A stretch of DNA of 64,000 nucleotides from Rallus limicola (taxonomy: Eukaryota > Chordata > Aves > Gruiformes > Rallidae). Location: positions 1,634,501 to 1,698,500 of the forward strand of contig JAKCOZ010000060.1 in the NCBI GenBank assembly GCA_022605955.1. The letters are read 5' to 3'. A program made the translations under genes and the position numbers. Shown piece after piece: positions 22,430 through 35,105 of this stretch (the stretch's first letter is position 1; every line of letters begins with the position of its first letter). The notes beneath the pieces are model-generated. The model saw only the letters and a program-made list of their open reading frames with translations. It ran no database searches and had not been told where the DNA came from.

Positions 22430-25130
22430 TTCTGAAAAAGACTGGGCATTGTGGTGCTGCTGGTTTAATAACATTTCACCAGGTTTCTGTCTCCTGTTCT
22501 TTCTTCTTCCCCTCTCTCCTCTTTTCTCCTTCTCTCCCCCACTGCCCACCCCATTTCCAGGACAAGCACTGGAGCTTCCCCACTATTCCTGGAATGTCAG
22601 ACCAAAGCCCCAACGAAAGACACGCGCCTGTGTCTTAAAAGCTCAAGTCCTCTCAGATTACAAGTAACACCAGCGTGACACCAAATGCTGGTTCTGCCAC
22701 CCACGGCCACTATCATCCATGCCAAACTTTCACTGGCAACAGCTGATCTCTGACAGACAATGGAAAATTTGGAGTATTTAAAAAAAAAAAAAGAAAGAAA
22801 GAAAAAGGTTGGGAGAAAAAAAAAAAACCCAAACCACGGTTAAAAAGAGCAAACAAATTGATAGTGACATGGATCACTCATGTTGACTTAATAGATTGCC
22901 CTAGTTCTTCAGCATGGATGACTTTATGGCTGCTGCCATCCCAGCACAGCTACTGCTGATCGTGCTGCCATGCACTTTAAGAAAGGTAGGACTCCAGAAG
23001 GAAGTGCGGTGGAAATTTCCAAAATACAGACAGCCTGTTTGGATAAAGGCAAGCTTTTTATACTTAATTGCTAGGCCCAGGAAGCTTGGCTGACCTGACC
23101 ACTGGCTCTGTCTGGGTACACTCGGATGGACTCAGCCCGGTGGGATCCCCCATGAATAGGGGCGTTCCCTTCCCCTAGCATCACTTGCTTCTTTCTTCTT
23201 GCCGTACGAGGCAGACTATTGAAAGGGAAAAAAAAATATTTCCATCAGCTGTGTTACTAAAATGCCTGGTTTTCATAGTTCTAGGTGAGGAAAGATTTTG
23301 CTGTCTTTTGAGCCAGTGGAGAATCAACAAAGTCAACACGCTTCCCATCAGTTAAAAAATCAGCTGTATTAAATATTTAGGTACTCTCGGAGTGTTGTCT
23401 GAAAAAATAATTTCTTTGGCATAAACAGGGCTTGTCTTAAAGGTTCTGCAGAGAGAAAGGACCTTCATCCATCAGCAATTAGATACGGCAGCAGGCAGAC
23501 TCCTGAAGGCTGTGGCATATCTGCGTGTCGAGGTTTCCAAACTGCGTTAAAATTAATCATGTCTTTCCCAAAAACGCATGAGCTTTTTCATGAAGACACC
23601 CGGGTAGGTAACGCAGTTGCAAGGTTCTGACATGTAACAGCTCTGGGTTATCTAAAAATAGGCCATCAGATTCTATTTTTAGTAACGGTGATGCGAATCT
23701 GAAGAAACCTCACTGATTTCGTAGCACTCGCCTCATATTTACATGTGAATTAAAGATGTCAAATCAGTCCCTATTTTATTGCTGTGCATTGCTAAATGCA
23801 AATCCCTGATTCTGGAAAAAAAAAAAAAGAAAAAAAGGAAAAGAAAGGAAAAGAAAGCAAAAAAAAAAAAAAAATAAATAAATAAGAGTCGTATTAATTC
23901 ATACGGCTGGAAAAGTCCACATTAATTCTGTGTAACAGCCACCAAGTGAGAGTTAATATTCTCAGGTAGAAAAAGGCTGTGAGTGTTTTTTACCAACAGC
24001 TTGGTTTAATACCAGCTTGTGGATTGGGACAGCTGAAACAGCAATCGCTCAGAATGTTTTTAAGCCATGATTTTTTTATTTTTTTTTTTTTTGTTACCTC
24101 ACTTATCACCGTGTCAGAGTATTTTCTTCAGCAAATTCAAACCCCACTTTTCTCCTTACGTACTTTTCAAGTATTCCAAAGATTCATTCACAACGCCAAG
24201 CTGCAGTAAAATCCAGCATGATGTAAATCACTCTCTGACACTGCTTTTCCTTTCTCTTTCTGGACAGTGTTATGAATGCAATGAAAAATAAATGATTTTG
24301 AGTGGAACTGGTATCACGGATAGAGTTTAGGAGTCAGATCATCTCACTAATAGCTGAATAATGTATTTCCCAAGTTGGATTTTGGCTGCACGGGTTTGAA
24401 TGTTTGAACATTTTCTTTTTTCTTTTCCTTTCTTTTTTTTTTCTTTTAATAAGGAGAGTGTTTTAAAGTGCTGAAACTGAGGATAAGGTAACATTATCCT
24501 CTTGGCACATTTAATAATGCGTACTAATGCAGCCCGTATTTCCAACCCCTCTTCCCCATCTAGCCGTAATGCTGCAAATTGATGTGTTTTTCTGAACAGC
24601 AAACCCAAGCAGTAATGTGGTCATGGGAAACTGGAACAAATGACCACTTGCTCTGGAAAGCAGCAACACTGCGAGTTTGAAGTCCTTGGTGTTTACATAG
24701 TGGCTTGACTCTCAGCAACAGGTCATAGCCGCAGAAACAAGAGCTGCCTGAAATATCATGTAGGGCCTGTAAAACCCAGGAATGCGCTGTGTGCTGCCAG
24801 CAGTGCCCTATAGGGTCTAAAGCAGCCCATCTTCTCGAGACCTGGGAGGACTGCAGGCATTTCTGACCAGACCTAAGGTGGCTGACGGAAGTTCACTTGA
24901 TTAAACTAACAGCGAAGTTTGTCTCCAGGTCTTCCAACTGTTAAATGTTGTGGGAACTCCAAGACAAAGATGCTGCTTACAACAGAGAGCACCACTAATA
25001 GTGTTTCCAAAGTAATTAATCAATTAAAAATTAATGAAGTTTGGTTTGATGCCTTTTTTTTGGAAAGTATATTCAAAAAACCTAAAAATCCAAAACCTCA
25101 CTAAAGTTGGTGCTTAAGTAACACAAGACA
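22430..25130. other. Unique DNA with A-rich tracts, no gene recognised
   Basis: No exon recognised. Simple A-rich runs lie at 22780-22827 and 23816-23885, T-rich runs near 24070-24092 and 24413-24448. The part 23250-23810 is repeat-free and holds paired MEF2-type motifs (23652-23682) and an ATGCAAAT octamer at 23796-23803, so it is a candidate enhancer. Confidence 0.5.
23652..23682. promoter_or_regulatory. Inverted pair of consensus MEF2 motifs
   Basis: CTAAAAATAG at 23652-23661 and CTATTTTTAG at 23673-23682 are reverse complements of each other and both fit YTAWWWWTAR, the MADS-box MEF2 site. Their starts are 21 bp apart, about two helical turns, which places both on the same face of the DNA. 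Binding is inferred from motif match only. Confidence 0.5.
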
Positions 25131-25413
25131 CCAATCTGTGTTCTGTGAGGACAGGACAAGGGTTGATGACCTCAAGGTTGGAGCATGGGAAGTTCTGCAC
25201 CAATATGCAGAAAAACTTCTTCCCAGTGAGGGTGACAGAGCCTTTGGACAGGCTGCCCGGGGTGTGTGTGTGGAGTCTGCTTCTCTGGAGAGATTCCAGA
25301 CCCATCTGGATGCCGACCTGTGTCTCCTGTCCTAGGGACCCTGCTTTGGCAGGGGTTTGGACCTGATGAGCTCCCTTCCAACCCCTACGGTTCTGTAATT
25401 CTGTGATGCTGTG
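25131..25413 (+). mobile_element. CR1 3' fragment, sense
   Basis: 5'-truncated CR1 whose sequence runs from the ORF2 tail (GATGACCTCAAGGTTGGAGC, AACTTCTTCCCAGTGAGGGT) to the end CTCCCTTCCAACCCCTACGG and TTCTGTAATTCTGTGATGCT. Very similar to 3890-4158, so both belong to one subfamily. A short GTGTGTGTG run at 25261-25269 is an internal expansion. Confidence 0.93.
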
Positions 25414-28400
25414 TTTCCCCTCCAAATTGAAAGACAAAAATCCACCACGTTTTACTCCTTGAGTGATAGTATGCATAACTGAGTCAAAGCCAGCAGTCTT
25501 TCTCAGTAGTTTGCCCCATGGGAACGAGTATTTTGATGAGGGGTGCTATATGGAGTCTTTGAACTAAAATTCCCCTTTTCCAGACTTCCAATGTACCTTT
25601 CTTTCCTGTTTAGAAAGCAGGATGGCAGGCAATGCTATGAAGGACTGTCATGGATAGCAGTTCTCTTACAATAAATAATTAGATGCCAACTCTGCAGGCA
25701 TGGTTGAGCTGCAGATTTAGCCAACCAGCTAGCTCATGCATGCCCAAAAGCTTGTGAATGGCATTAAAACCAGATCTTGGCTGATCTGCAAAGCATCCTC
25801 TCTAGTGCCGTGGTCCCTCCTAGGTATCTCAGTAGATCTATATTCCTTTAGATGGATGTTTCTACCATCTCAACTCACACATATCTCTGACTTGTTATGG
25901 TTAGCTATCAATTGGCATTTCCAAAAGAACCCATCTCCACCCACCCACCCACCAAGTAGTCCAGGATAGCAGGGTACCTATTACACAAGCCAAACCAGTC
26001 AATCTGTTCAAGGGTGTGAAATTCTGAGCTGGCACTGACGAGTAGCAAAGAATTATTCAGCAGCACCACAGTGTACACATTTTAAAATACATTTAAGTTC
26101 TCAGTTCTTAGACTGCCTGTAAACTTTTTGAATTGCAGAGGCTACACTGGGATGTAATTAAATAACAGGGCTGCTGTCTATAATTATAATTAATCTCTTA
26201 AAGGTTTTCATTTAGAGGAGCAAACACCTTAAGACAACCGGCAATAGTGTGCATGGCTTGACTTCACATTTCTATACTTACATGAGCAGAGATCAGGAGA
26301 AACAAGGAATCCTGCCACTCCTTTCGTGCCAGATGAAGAATGTCCAACCTCATTTCCATACTGAAATCAAAAAGGCACATTAAATTGTTTTTCATACTTA
26401 GGACTGCAAGAACAAGCTACATGCCAAGGGCCAGCCCTGAACATGCCTATCTTCTTCAGTAATGTAATTAACGGGAGCAGTTCTCCTGATCCACTGGAAC
26501 TACTTTTGCTGACACGTGTGTTTGAGGAACCGGGCCATTAGTGTTTAGTTCTCAGCTTTCCAAACTCTGCCTGATCCTTTCAGAAAATTTAAAACAAAGA
26601 AACAAAACAAAACAAAAAAAAATATTAAAGAAAAAAAGGGTTTAACAAAGTATGTTCAAGTAGTTGATGCCTCCCTGGTTTTCTGTCAAATAGCTGATTA
26701 TCTTAGAAGGAAGAAATAGCACTGCCATACAAAAAAATGCAACTTTTCCTGTTGGTACAAAACCCTATTTTTTCCTGATGAATGCTACCTACCTCTGTTC
26801 AAGATACAGTTTTTAGATTTAACAGACGGGCTAAATTGCATTCTCATTAACAAAATGCATTAGGCTACAGACTAATAAAAACACCTTACTTTGGGCCAGC
26901 AAAGCTTCCATTAAAACAAAAGGATATTTGTGCTGCAGAGCCATAAAATAAGCTCTTTGCACAGTAGTCTTTCAAACCTCAGCCTAGTGAAATGCATGGG
27001 TATACTTTCATTGGCTTTAGTGACTTTCACATCAGGCACCAAGGCAGTGCGTGCATTACATCTTCTTAATGGAGACTCACAGGGGGATGAAAAAATAGCA
27101 GATTTATTATAAATGGAGATGTTTTGAAGGGTTTTGTTGGGTTTTTTTTACCTGTACTAAAAAATTAGTGAGCAGAAAGTAGGTTCAGCATGACATGCAA
27201 TTCTTTATCTTACCCAAATCAGCAGAGTCAAGTCTGATTCTCCGTAGTTTTGTCAAAGTCGCCTGAAGTTTTGAAATCTTAAGTGAGGGCACAAGGTCTT
27301 GAATTGCCAACAAAGACAAATTTGTAGTATGCCGTTTTTAACGAAGAAAAAAAGTCATCAAATCTTTCAGACAATTGAAATGAAAAATCTTTTCCATTTC
27401 AATTAGTGGTGCTTCCGTTCTTTGTCAGGGAAGCCTTTGAAGGCAGAAAATGCTACAGTTTCCCTACCAAAACTGGGACCCAGCGCTCCACATCAAGCTC
27501 TGCTTACAGGTATCAGTGATGGGACATGACAGCAGCATTCAGGACAAAGCTCATCACCAGTGCATGCTCTGATCCCCAGCAGCAAAACAAAGAGAAACAT
27601 GTAAAAAGCTCTATAGGGCTCAAAATCTCAGAGAATGTCTGTTCCCACTCACCACACTTGGTGGGAAGGGGCCAAGGAGTTTAAAATACTTACATAACAC
27701 CCCATTCTGAGGTCACAGGCAGATGATTAAAGTTTAGTCTTCCTTCCAGTACTTATTACCCACTCATCTATTAACTCATAAAAACACTCCACATTGTTGA
27801 TGTTACTTAAGGCATCTGTAGGGCACTTTGCTGTGTGCTGCTGGAGAACAATTTACGCAGATGGGGAAAGTACCAAATAACTTTCCCCAAAACACAAAAC
27901 ACAAGCTCTGGAGTATTAATCCCCACCGCCTCTTCTGTCCGCACTGGGGGCCAGTATCAGATGTACTGACGAGTCAAGAGATTCAGCAAAGGTCAAGAGG
28001 CTCTGTACTGCATTTTCCTTAATCTTCCATCAGCTGAAAGGCAGCTAAATGACTTATCTCTGGTCCTAAAATGGTCTGAATTCTGTCTTGGATGTATTTT
28101 CCTGAAACCATGCACTGGAGCCAAGATGGTGTCATTGAAATTATCCTCTACACCATCATTATTAGTACCATTCCTGGGCCTGAAGTGTTGGTTTGGGTTT
28201 TTTTTTTTCCTAACAGAGCTGATACAGCAGGGTGTAAGTGGATGGATCATCTGAAAAACATCCCGAGGTGATGGGGTTGTGGGCTGGGCTGGTGAAGCAC
28301 ATAGCAGCATTTCTGCCACCATCAGCCCCCCTTCAATATGGGGAGTCACAGCATCCGTGCCATCGCCACTCAAGGATCTGCCGTACCAAAGTGGGACAGC

Positions 28401-30414
28401 TGACAGCTGGGCAGGAGGAGAGGGACCACCTCTCTTCCCTTCACTTCAGCCAGCAAAACTGGGGTACAGGCACACCTTTTTTCCAAAAAAAGTCACACAT
28501 TACACACATATCCCCTGCCATTAAATGGATAGACTTGGAAGTCCTGGTATGGAGCTGGACGTTGCCATGTATCTGAGGAACACCAGCATAACTCAGCAGC
28601 ACCCTGTGCTCTACAGCTCTGCCCCTCAAGACACCTATCTGAGCATCCCTGCAGGGCTGGAAGCACCCCATGTCTCACAAACACAGACTATCTCTCACAG
28701 TCCAAGTCACAGATGTGGGATTTTTTTAACCATCTCTCAGGGATGTGTTGCAGATTAAAGCACAGCCAGCTTCAGCCCCAGCTCTCTGATTGCAGCCAAG
28801 GGCTATCGTCTTTTCCGGAGTGCAGTCAAGATATTTAGAGGACCTGGCACCAGTGAAGCCCAATCCATCGTACTAGGCTGTGTAATAGGTCTGGAATCGC
28901 TTTATAAATCTGGAAAGCAGCATGTGAAAATGAAGATACTTGAGGAAGAAAGCTTCTGAAGATGTTCTTGTGAATAAGCTCCCATTTCAAGTACAATTAG
29001 AGTTCTGAGGCACCAGAGAGCTAATTAATTATTCAACCTTCTAAATAGAGACAGATAAAACAAATACATCAAATACACACAGTGTTTTCTCTCTAAAAAC
29101 CAGTATTTTTCAGTATTTGGTTTCTAAGTCATACATTTTTGCTTGATCACAGCCACAGTTCTTCAGGTAGTGAACATATATATTCTCCCACTTTCCATGC
29201 TAAACGATTTTCAGATATGGATCACAACCATGTTATTTCAAGATACAAACTAAAGAAAATCTTGAAACTTTGCCTAAAGCTTGATACTTTCAAGCTTCTG
29301 AAGAATTTGGGAAAATGATCCACACATCCAACTTCCTCTTAAAAACATAAAGGAATTCTTTAGCAATCAGCTTGTTATTTTTGCAACCAGCATATAAGCA
29401 CACACTGATGCTATCGTTCTGCACAGACCATCTTCTTATACCCTGCCTAAAAATTCTGCTCCTTCATCCCAAAAGCCTATTGCATTCTCCCTGATTGCTT
29501 TGGGAAAGGCGTCCAGGGCTCTCAAAATCCATACATTAGTAAATCAATATATGATATGCCTGTGAGACATTGATTTAGTGGTCACATAATTAATTGATTT
29601 TTTTACACTTGTGCAAAGTGTAAAAACGTCTTGTGCACACATTCTGTGTGAACAGAACATCCTCAGATCCTCCTATGTTCCACATTGAAAAAATCCATTT
29701 AGCAGCTGCTGGTTCTGAAAAATTCCAACATTCCCAATTTTTTTTAAAATAATCATTATTAAGACTATATTGTTCAAATATAGGGGGGTGGTGGGGCTGT
29801 CCATTCCACAGGAGGTGCTTATTCTGGCTACATTTTCCTAGAGTGGATGGCACTGAACAGAAAGAATTTTCTGGAAATACATTTACAAACATTTCTTTAT
29901 GAAATCATGTAGTAGATGTGATGGACAATCTGTATCTGCTAAGAGATCAGAGGCTGGTTGCCCTACAAATCTGTAGCTGGTGAGACAGTCCTGCTGCAGA
30001 AATTCAGTTGTGTGTCCGTGCATGTTTGGTTGTGTGCAGGGTAGGAAGAAGGGGCATGCAACTAGTCGACTAATTTCAATTATTTACTGTATGTGCATTG
30101 CACAGTCTGTGTGAAGAAAATCCTAACAAGTCATTCAAATTGTGTCACACATTTTCCATACTTAATGATTAAGCCTTAAAGTAAGGGCAGCACTGATAGA
30201 CAAGTGTGCTGGCTGTAGAAATGCATGGTAGGCTTAATTGTGTGAGTCCTACAGCACTCAAGCATAATAAAGGGAGGTCGTGGCGAGCCTCTGTGTGACA
30301 CATCTAAGTAGGCATGCTCAGCAGCACCACATTACTCCCAAACTTCAGCAGCTATTGCTCCTCAGCTACTGAAGTCTGAGGAGGGAGAATGACCAGAGGC
30401 TTCTCACTTAATGC
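25414..30414. other. 5 kb of unique DNA, no gene recognised
   Basis: No exon, RNA gene or transposon recognised. Small simple repeats occur: (CCAC)n at about 25937-25953, A-rich DNA at 26588-26637 and a T run at 28200-28208. A hairpin with 10-bp arms lies at 27373-27404. Frames of up to 126 codons (27993-28373, minus) have no family match. Confidence 0.5.
27373..27404. repeat. Inverted repeat, 10-bp arms
   Basis: AATTGAAATG at 27373-27382 pairs perfectly with CATTTCAATT at 27395-27404 around a 12-base loop. The stem is AT-rich and weak; no following U-run or exon context gives it a role. Confidence 0.85.
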
Positions 30415-30560
30415 CCCATCCATGTCAGGGTTCAGTACCAGATTGGATGGGGCTTTGGGCATCCTGGTCTAGTGAAGGCTGTCCCTGCCCATGGCAGGGA
30501 TGTGGAACTAGATGGGCTTTGGAGGTCCTTTCTAACCCAAACCAGTCTGGGATTCTGTGG
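30415..30560 (+). mobile_element. CR1 3' fragment, sense
   Basis: CR1 tail: GATTGGATGGGGCTTTGGGC, CATCCTGGTCTAGTGAAGGC, CCCTGCCCATGGCAGGGATG and GTCCTTTCTAACCCAAACCA, ending GGGATTCTGTGGA. A moderately diverged, 5'-truncated insertion. Confidence 0.9.
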
Positions 30561-33500
30561 ATCCTGGCTGGTGCTTGTATCCTTCTTGCCTGGTTCCTGC
30601 CTAGTAGCACTTCACAATAGGAAAGAAGATGTCCAAGACTTGCTGTCCAGTCATGGGACTGGCGGGCACCGGTAGGGTAGGGTTCATCAGTTCTAAACAC
30701 AAACTGGACAAGGTGTCTGTCTCTTGCCACCAACTGTGGAATGAACTTAGAAGACAAGCTTGGAGTCAGAATGTTATTTGGTGAGGAAAAGCCCACCCAC
30801 TGGGCGTAAAATGCTCCAGTGGTCCAACTCCTTCTCCACTGTACCTGTGGAAATTAACCGCAGAGGTAGAACATCTAAGCAGGCCTCATGCAGACACCTC
30901 TATGGACTTTTCTCTGTTGCAGGGTATGAGTTCACCCAAAACATGTGAAAAGATCTGGGAAACATAGTTCAGGCAGTGTACAGAAATCAGAAAACCAGTG
31001 GTAAATTTGGCGCTCTCGGTTATCAGTTGTGGGTAGAAATTCTGGAGTGTTTAGTCTTTTGCTATTTTCAGGTATGGCCCAAAAACAAATATTTCCTTTT
31101 TCTCCATTATCGAGCGCTACCAGTGTTGTGTCTGCCAGCGGCTTGGCCTTGAGTATTGTGAAAGTTGACGTTGGTGATAATGCAGAGATTCAAGACTAAA
31201 AATGGAAAAGATTAAAACAAAAAGAGAAGAAAAAAAAAAAAAAGGAAAGAGATTAAAAAAGGTTAACTGGTAGGGCAGAGGTCTGGAAGGGATATGCGCC
31301 TGGACAAGGCTACTTACAGGATCAGGGCCTTATTTACTGTGCAGTGCATTTGTATCTACAGTTGCTCTGTGTCAATCTTCATCCTTCATCTTCCCGGTGG
31401 TATCTAGGCACGGTGTTTTGAGCGAGAACAAAATGAGGTCGCGAGCCAAAGCTCACTCGTGTCGCTGGGGAGGGGACGGTGACCCAGGTGGACTTCACAT
31501 CACGTCACCTGAAACTCTGTTATTGTTTTTTGGTTCCTTCACCTCGCTGAGGGATGAAGGCTGGAGAGAAAAACAAATAATTTGCATTAAATTCTTTAGA
31601 ACATTTAATTGACAACCGAAGGGAAACGACGCACTTAAAGGTTATTGTAATTACATCTACTTACATTTTTGTTCCATAAACAACATTTTGTTAACTTTCC
31701 AAGTTGTGCAGTGTTGCTTTGACCTATTTTTTTTTAGATGCCTGAAAGGATAATAAAGGATCTGAAAGGCAGCAATTTTGGACCTTAAGTTTGAACCTCG
31801 AATGCAATTATTTTTAGTGTATAGTGTAAAGGGAGCTTAAAGAAGGAGGAAAAAAAAAAGTAGACCTAGGTCAGGAACAAGCAACAAGCTCTTTTGTTTT
31901 AGTTTATTGTTCATCTTTTATTTTTTTCCAAGCTGCATTATTGCTTTTCCAAATGAATCACCGCGCAATATCATTTACAGTCTGACCAACAAAAGCTGTT
32001 ATTAGTGCTCAAATTAGCGGGATTTTGTAGTCTCTTCAGATCTCCTAAATGCTCTAACTATGGCAAGGAAACTACGCTCGTATTAAAGACACCGAGCTAA
32101 CATAAAACGAAATAATTACTTTACAATTTGTTTTAAATTTTTTTTTTTGGTGTTTTTTTTTTTTTGTTTTTGCAGAGCCATCTGGCTTTCTTCCCAAAGC
32201 TTGCATCGCCGGGCTGAAGATTATCTGGATATTCTTTTGCTAGCCACTTGAGAAATATTTGGGATTCAGGAGACGGTTCAGGAGACAGAAGACATGCTGA
32301 GGTTCTTGGAAACTATGTGTCAAGCCTCGGTGGCTCCAAATGGAAAAAAGGGCTGCAGAGAAATCCGACCAACACCAAGCAACTGTTCTGAAGAATGTGG
32401 CTTAAGGTTTTCAAAGTGGAGTCAGCCTGCTAATGCGCGCAGCTGTAGCGGAGGAGCACACAAAAGCAGAGAGTAGACGGGCGCATGGGGGGAAACGCTC
32501 CCGTTGCATCAGTTCTGCATGAAAGGTTTTCCTTCGTGATAACATCCAGATTGAAATGTTCTTCGCTCTAATTGACCTTTAAAGAATAACCACTGACAGA
32601 AAGGTTTACTAGCTGATAATTACAGCCCTTCGTTTATGAGATTTAGGTTTTCAACCAGAGAGACTGAGAGCGAAATGCGAGTCAAACTGCTACCGAGACC
32701 GGAGTACCGGGGCATGAATCTTTATCTGAGACTGCAGGAGGAAAGCAGTGAGTTTTCACCTTGGATCTCACAAGGTTGACATAAAAATGACCATGTCTTC
32801 CTGCAATGCAGCTTTTACTACAGCACCTAATTTTACCTTAATGACGCCAAATGCAAAACTAATATTGGTTTCTGTTAAGAGCAAAGCCCTGTTTGTTCCA
32901 CTCGCTATAACTTTTATTTTAAACCTGTTAATTATAGGAGGCACAGGTGGTGTTGCCCATAGCTAAGGCTGCCCATGATTTCCCATAATAAGATTCTTTT
33001 TTATAAAGATATTTACATTACAGCAACAAGTCTTAAAATACAGGGAAATACCAGAATTAAGGTCAGGAGTGCATCTTTAAATTACCTCCTTCCCCTCCCT
33101 TCGGTTGCATGTAACACGTCATGCTCTTCGAATACCTTATCATAAACCTCCTTCTCCATCCATCTGGCTCCTGCCTCCTTCAGTGCAGGCAGGGGACTGT
33201 TTCCTGGGTTTGAATTTGGTGTGCTTAGTGAAGAAGATTTTTTGTCAGAGATATTCCTTTGGTTGGAGAAGAGGGAACGTGTCGCTGGGTTGCAAGAATT
33301 GAAAGGATGGTTTCATAACTAAAGACCACTGGATGTTGCCCTTGAGTACCACGCTCTGTCACCGTACAAGCTGATCAGAAAAGCTATTGACAGATAGCTT
33401 CAGTTCACAGGTTTTCCCATATCATCTCAGAGAGGTGCAGGCCCATCGATGACACTCCAAAACTCACATATCATCACATGCAGTATTTAGGGAAAGCTGG

Positions 33501-34218
33501 TCACCCTGAGACAACCCGAAATACGCACCCTTCTCCCCCTCAGGCCCTTGTCAGAAACCCAGGCTTTTCAAAAAGAGTTTTTAGTAGATAGAAAGTGGAA
33601 ATCTGAGTTTGTTTAGACTAACGAAGTCTACACTAATTCATATGAGACAATCCCCCTGGGTTTGTTATAAGATTATGTTGTTGAAGTTGGCTTCTTCCCA
33701 CTGTTTCCACACCCAGACATGACAACAAATCTGCTGAGTCCCATGGCTTTGACATCTTACATAAAGAATTCGGGGTCAATAGGATGGAAGATATGACTGT
33801 ATTAACTCAGGCCCGTTTCCCTTGACAAAGTTTTGGCTAAAGAACTGAGTTTTCCACTCCTTTCTTCTACTTGATAGTGAGAAAAAAATATGGAAAAGAT
33901 GACTGATGTTCTAGGTAGGGCACACGCATTGATTTTCATATATAAATATGAAATATTCTCAGAAGAAAAGACAATATAGATTACTTGTCCCAGTTCACTT
34001 CAGCATAAAGTGGACATGCACCGCAGTGGTAAGTGGCACTAGAGGAATGGTGATAATTAACTACCCCCACCACTCCATGAGAGTTTATCAAGCTTTAGAC
34101 TGCTGCCTAGAAAAAAATCTCGCCTTACAAAGAGACTTTGGTAATCTCCTTGGAAGTACATCACCCAAACCAAGTAATATCAATTCGAGTTACAAATAGG
34201 AGCTTTCTTATCTAGAAC
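30561..34218. other. Unique DNA, candidate conserved non-coding block
   Basis: No coding exon recognised. A-rich DNA lies at 31230-31243 and T-rich DNA at 32138-32171. The part from about 31400 to 32760 lacks transposons and has the mixed AT-rich, TAAT- and octamer-containing texture common in deeply conserved enhancers, for example CAAATAATTTGCATTAA with ATTTGCAT at 31580-31587. A pyrimidine tract ending TTTTGCAG before 32176 resembles a splice acceptor, but the following sequence has no convincing exon. Confidence 0.45.
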
Positions 34219-34461
34219 TTGAGGTCAGTAGCAGATGTTATAAATTCCTATAGACGCATGCCCAAAGAGAAGGATTTTATTTTTTTTTTTAATGGCAGAA
34301 ATCTGCTAGCTATTCTTGCCTTATCTGCAACAGCTGAGCAATCTTTCAGTGCCATGAGGAGATTGAAAACTTGGCTCATATCTAGCATGGACAAGCTTGC
34401 CTTAATCACATTGCTCTTTTACATGTGCACGAGGACATCAACATTGACAGTGCTACAGTAA
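34219..34461 (+). pseudogene. hAT transposase C-terminal (dimerisation) domain fossil
   Basis: An 81-codon open stretch, bounded upstream by an in-frame TAG at 34213, holds the conserved core of the hAT dimerisation domain at about 34300-34419: LLAILALSATAEQSFSAM followed by RRLKTWLISSM. The family signature is a hydrophobic strand, an A-x-A-E-R/Q-S-F-S turn, then LK-x-x-L-R-x-x-M; this matches all parts. This domain in hAT DNA transposons (Ac, hobo, Charlie, Buster groups) mediates transposase oligomerisation. There is no ATG start, an extra T/A-rich insertion (FIFFF) before the core, and no recognisable DDE catalytic blocks, BED finger or terminal inverted repeats nearby. It is therefore a relic or, less likely, an exon of a domesticated hAT gene. 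Confidence 0.75.
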
Positions 34462-35025
34462 AGCAGCCATTTGCTGAAAACAACTGTCAACATTGTCAAG
34501 TTTTTTTGGAACCTTTTATAATGTGATTTGTGTGACAAAGCTTGTATAATTCTGTTTATCAGCTGCAGTAACAAATTTCCGTGAGGGGGGAATATCTGGG
34601 GAAACACACCGGCGCTGGATATCCTATTAGCAGATCCTACCTGACACTCCAAAGCAAATGGATTAGAAAACATTAAAAGATAAATAAACTGCAACCAACA
34701 GAGCTTCCAGTCCCATTTAATCCCATCTTGAGAGTTTTCACAACAAGTTGCAAAAACCAAAATAGAAATATTTTTTATTTTCATTTAAAATTCAGGCTTT
34801 TTCTAAATCCTTTGTGTGTTTTTCTTTCCATGCTAATACTACCATTGAACATGGAAAGACATGCTTGAAAAAGAGAATCGTAATTAATTTATGGGTGGTG
34901 CTAATTGATACCTGGGATTTCTTTGTAAACGCCAAAGTGAAAGGCTTGGAATAGGGAGAGAATGTGTAAATATTACAAAGTATTTGATGAAATGTCACAG
35001 AGGGTGGGACAGAAAGCTTATTTGT
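34462..35025. other. Unique DNA, no gene recognised
   Basis: About 560 bp downstream of the hAT fossil. It may include decayed 3' parts of that element, but no terminal inverted repeat or target duplication was seen. Short antisense frames have no family match. Confidence 0.45.
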
Positions 35026-35105
35026 CATAGAATTGCAGAACTATAGCATGTGTAAGGTTGGAAGGGACCTTTAGAGGTCATCTAGTCCAGCCCCAAAAGA
35101 GGATG
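35026..35105 (-). mobile_element. CR1 3'-terminal fragment, antisense
   Basis: Opens TCATAGAATTGCAGAACTAT and continues GTAAGGTTGGAAGGGACC and GAGGTCATCTAGTCCAGCCC, the CR1 end in antisense. Similarity beyond about 35105 is weak, although the sequence up to about 35230 could be a diverged continuation. Confidence 0.85.

Noticed and set aside
32138..32300. Polypyrimidine tract and TTTTGCAG that look like a splice acceptor before 32176
   Set aside because: No downstream donor at a sensible distance with a conserved frame; T-rich tracts ending in CAG are common here. Left only as a remark.
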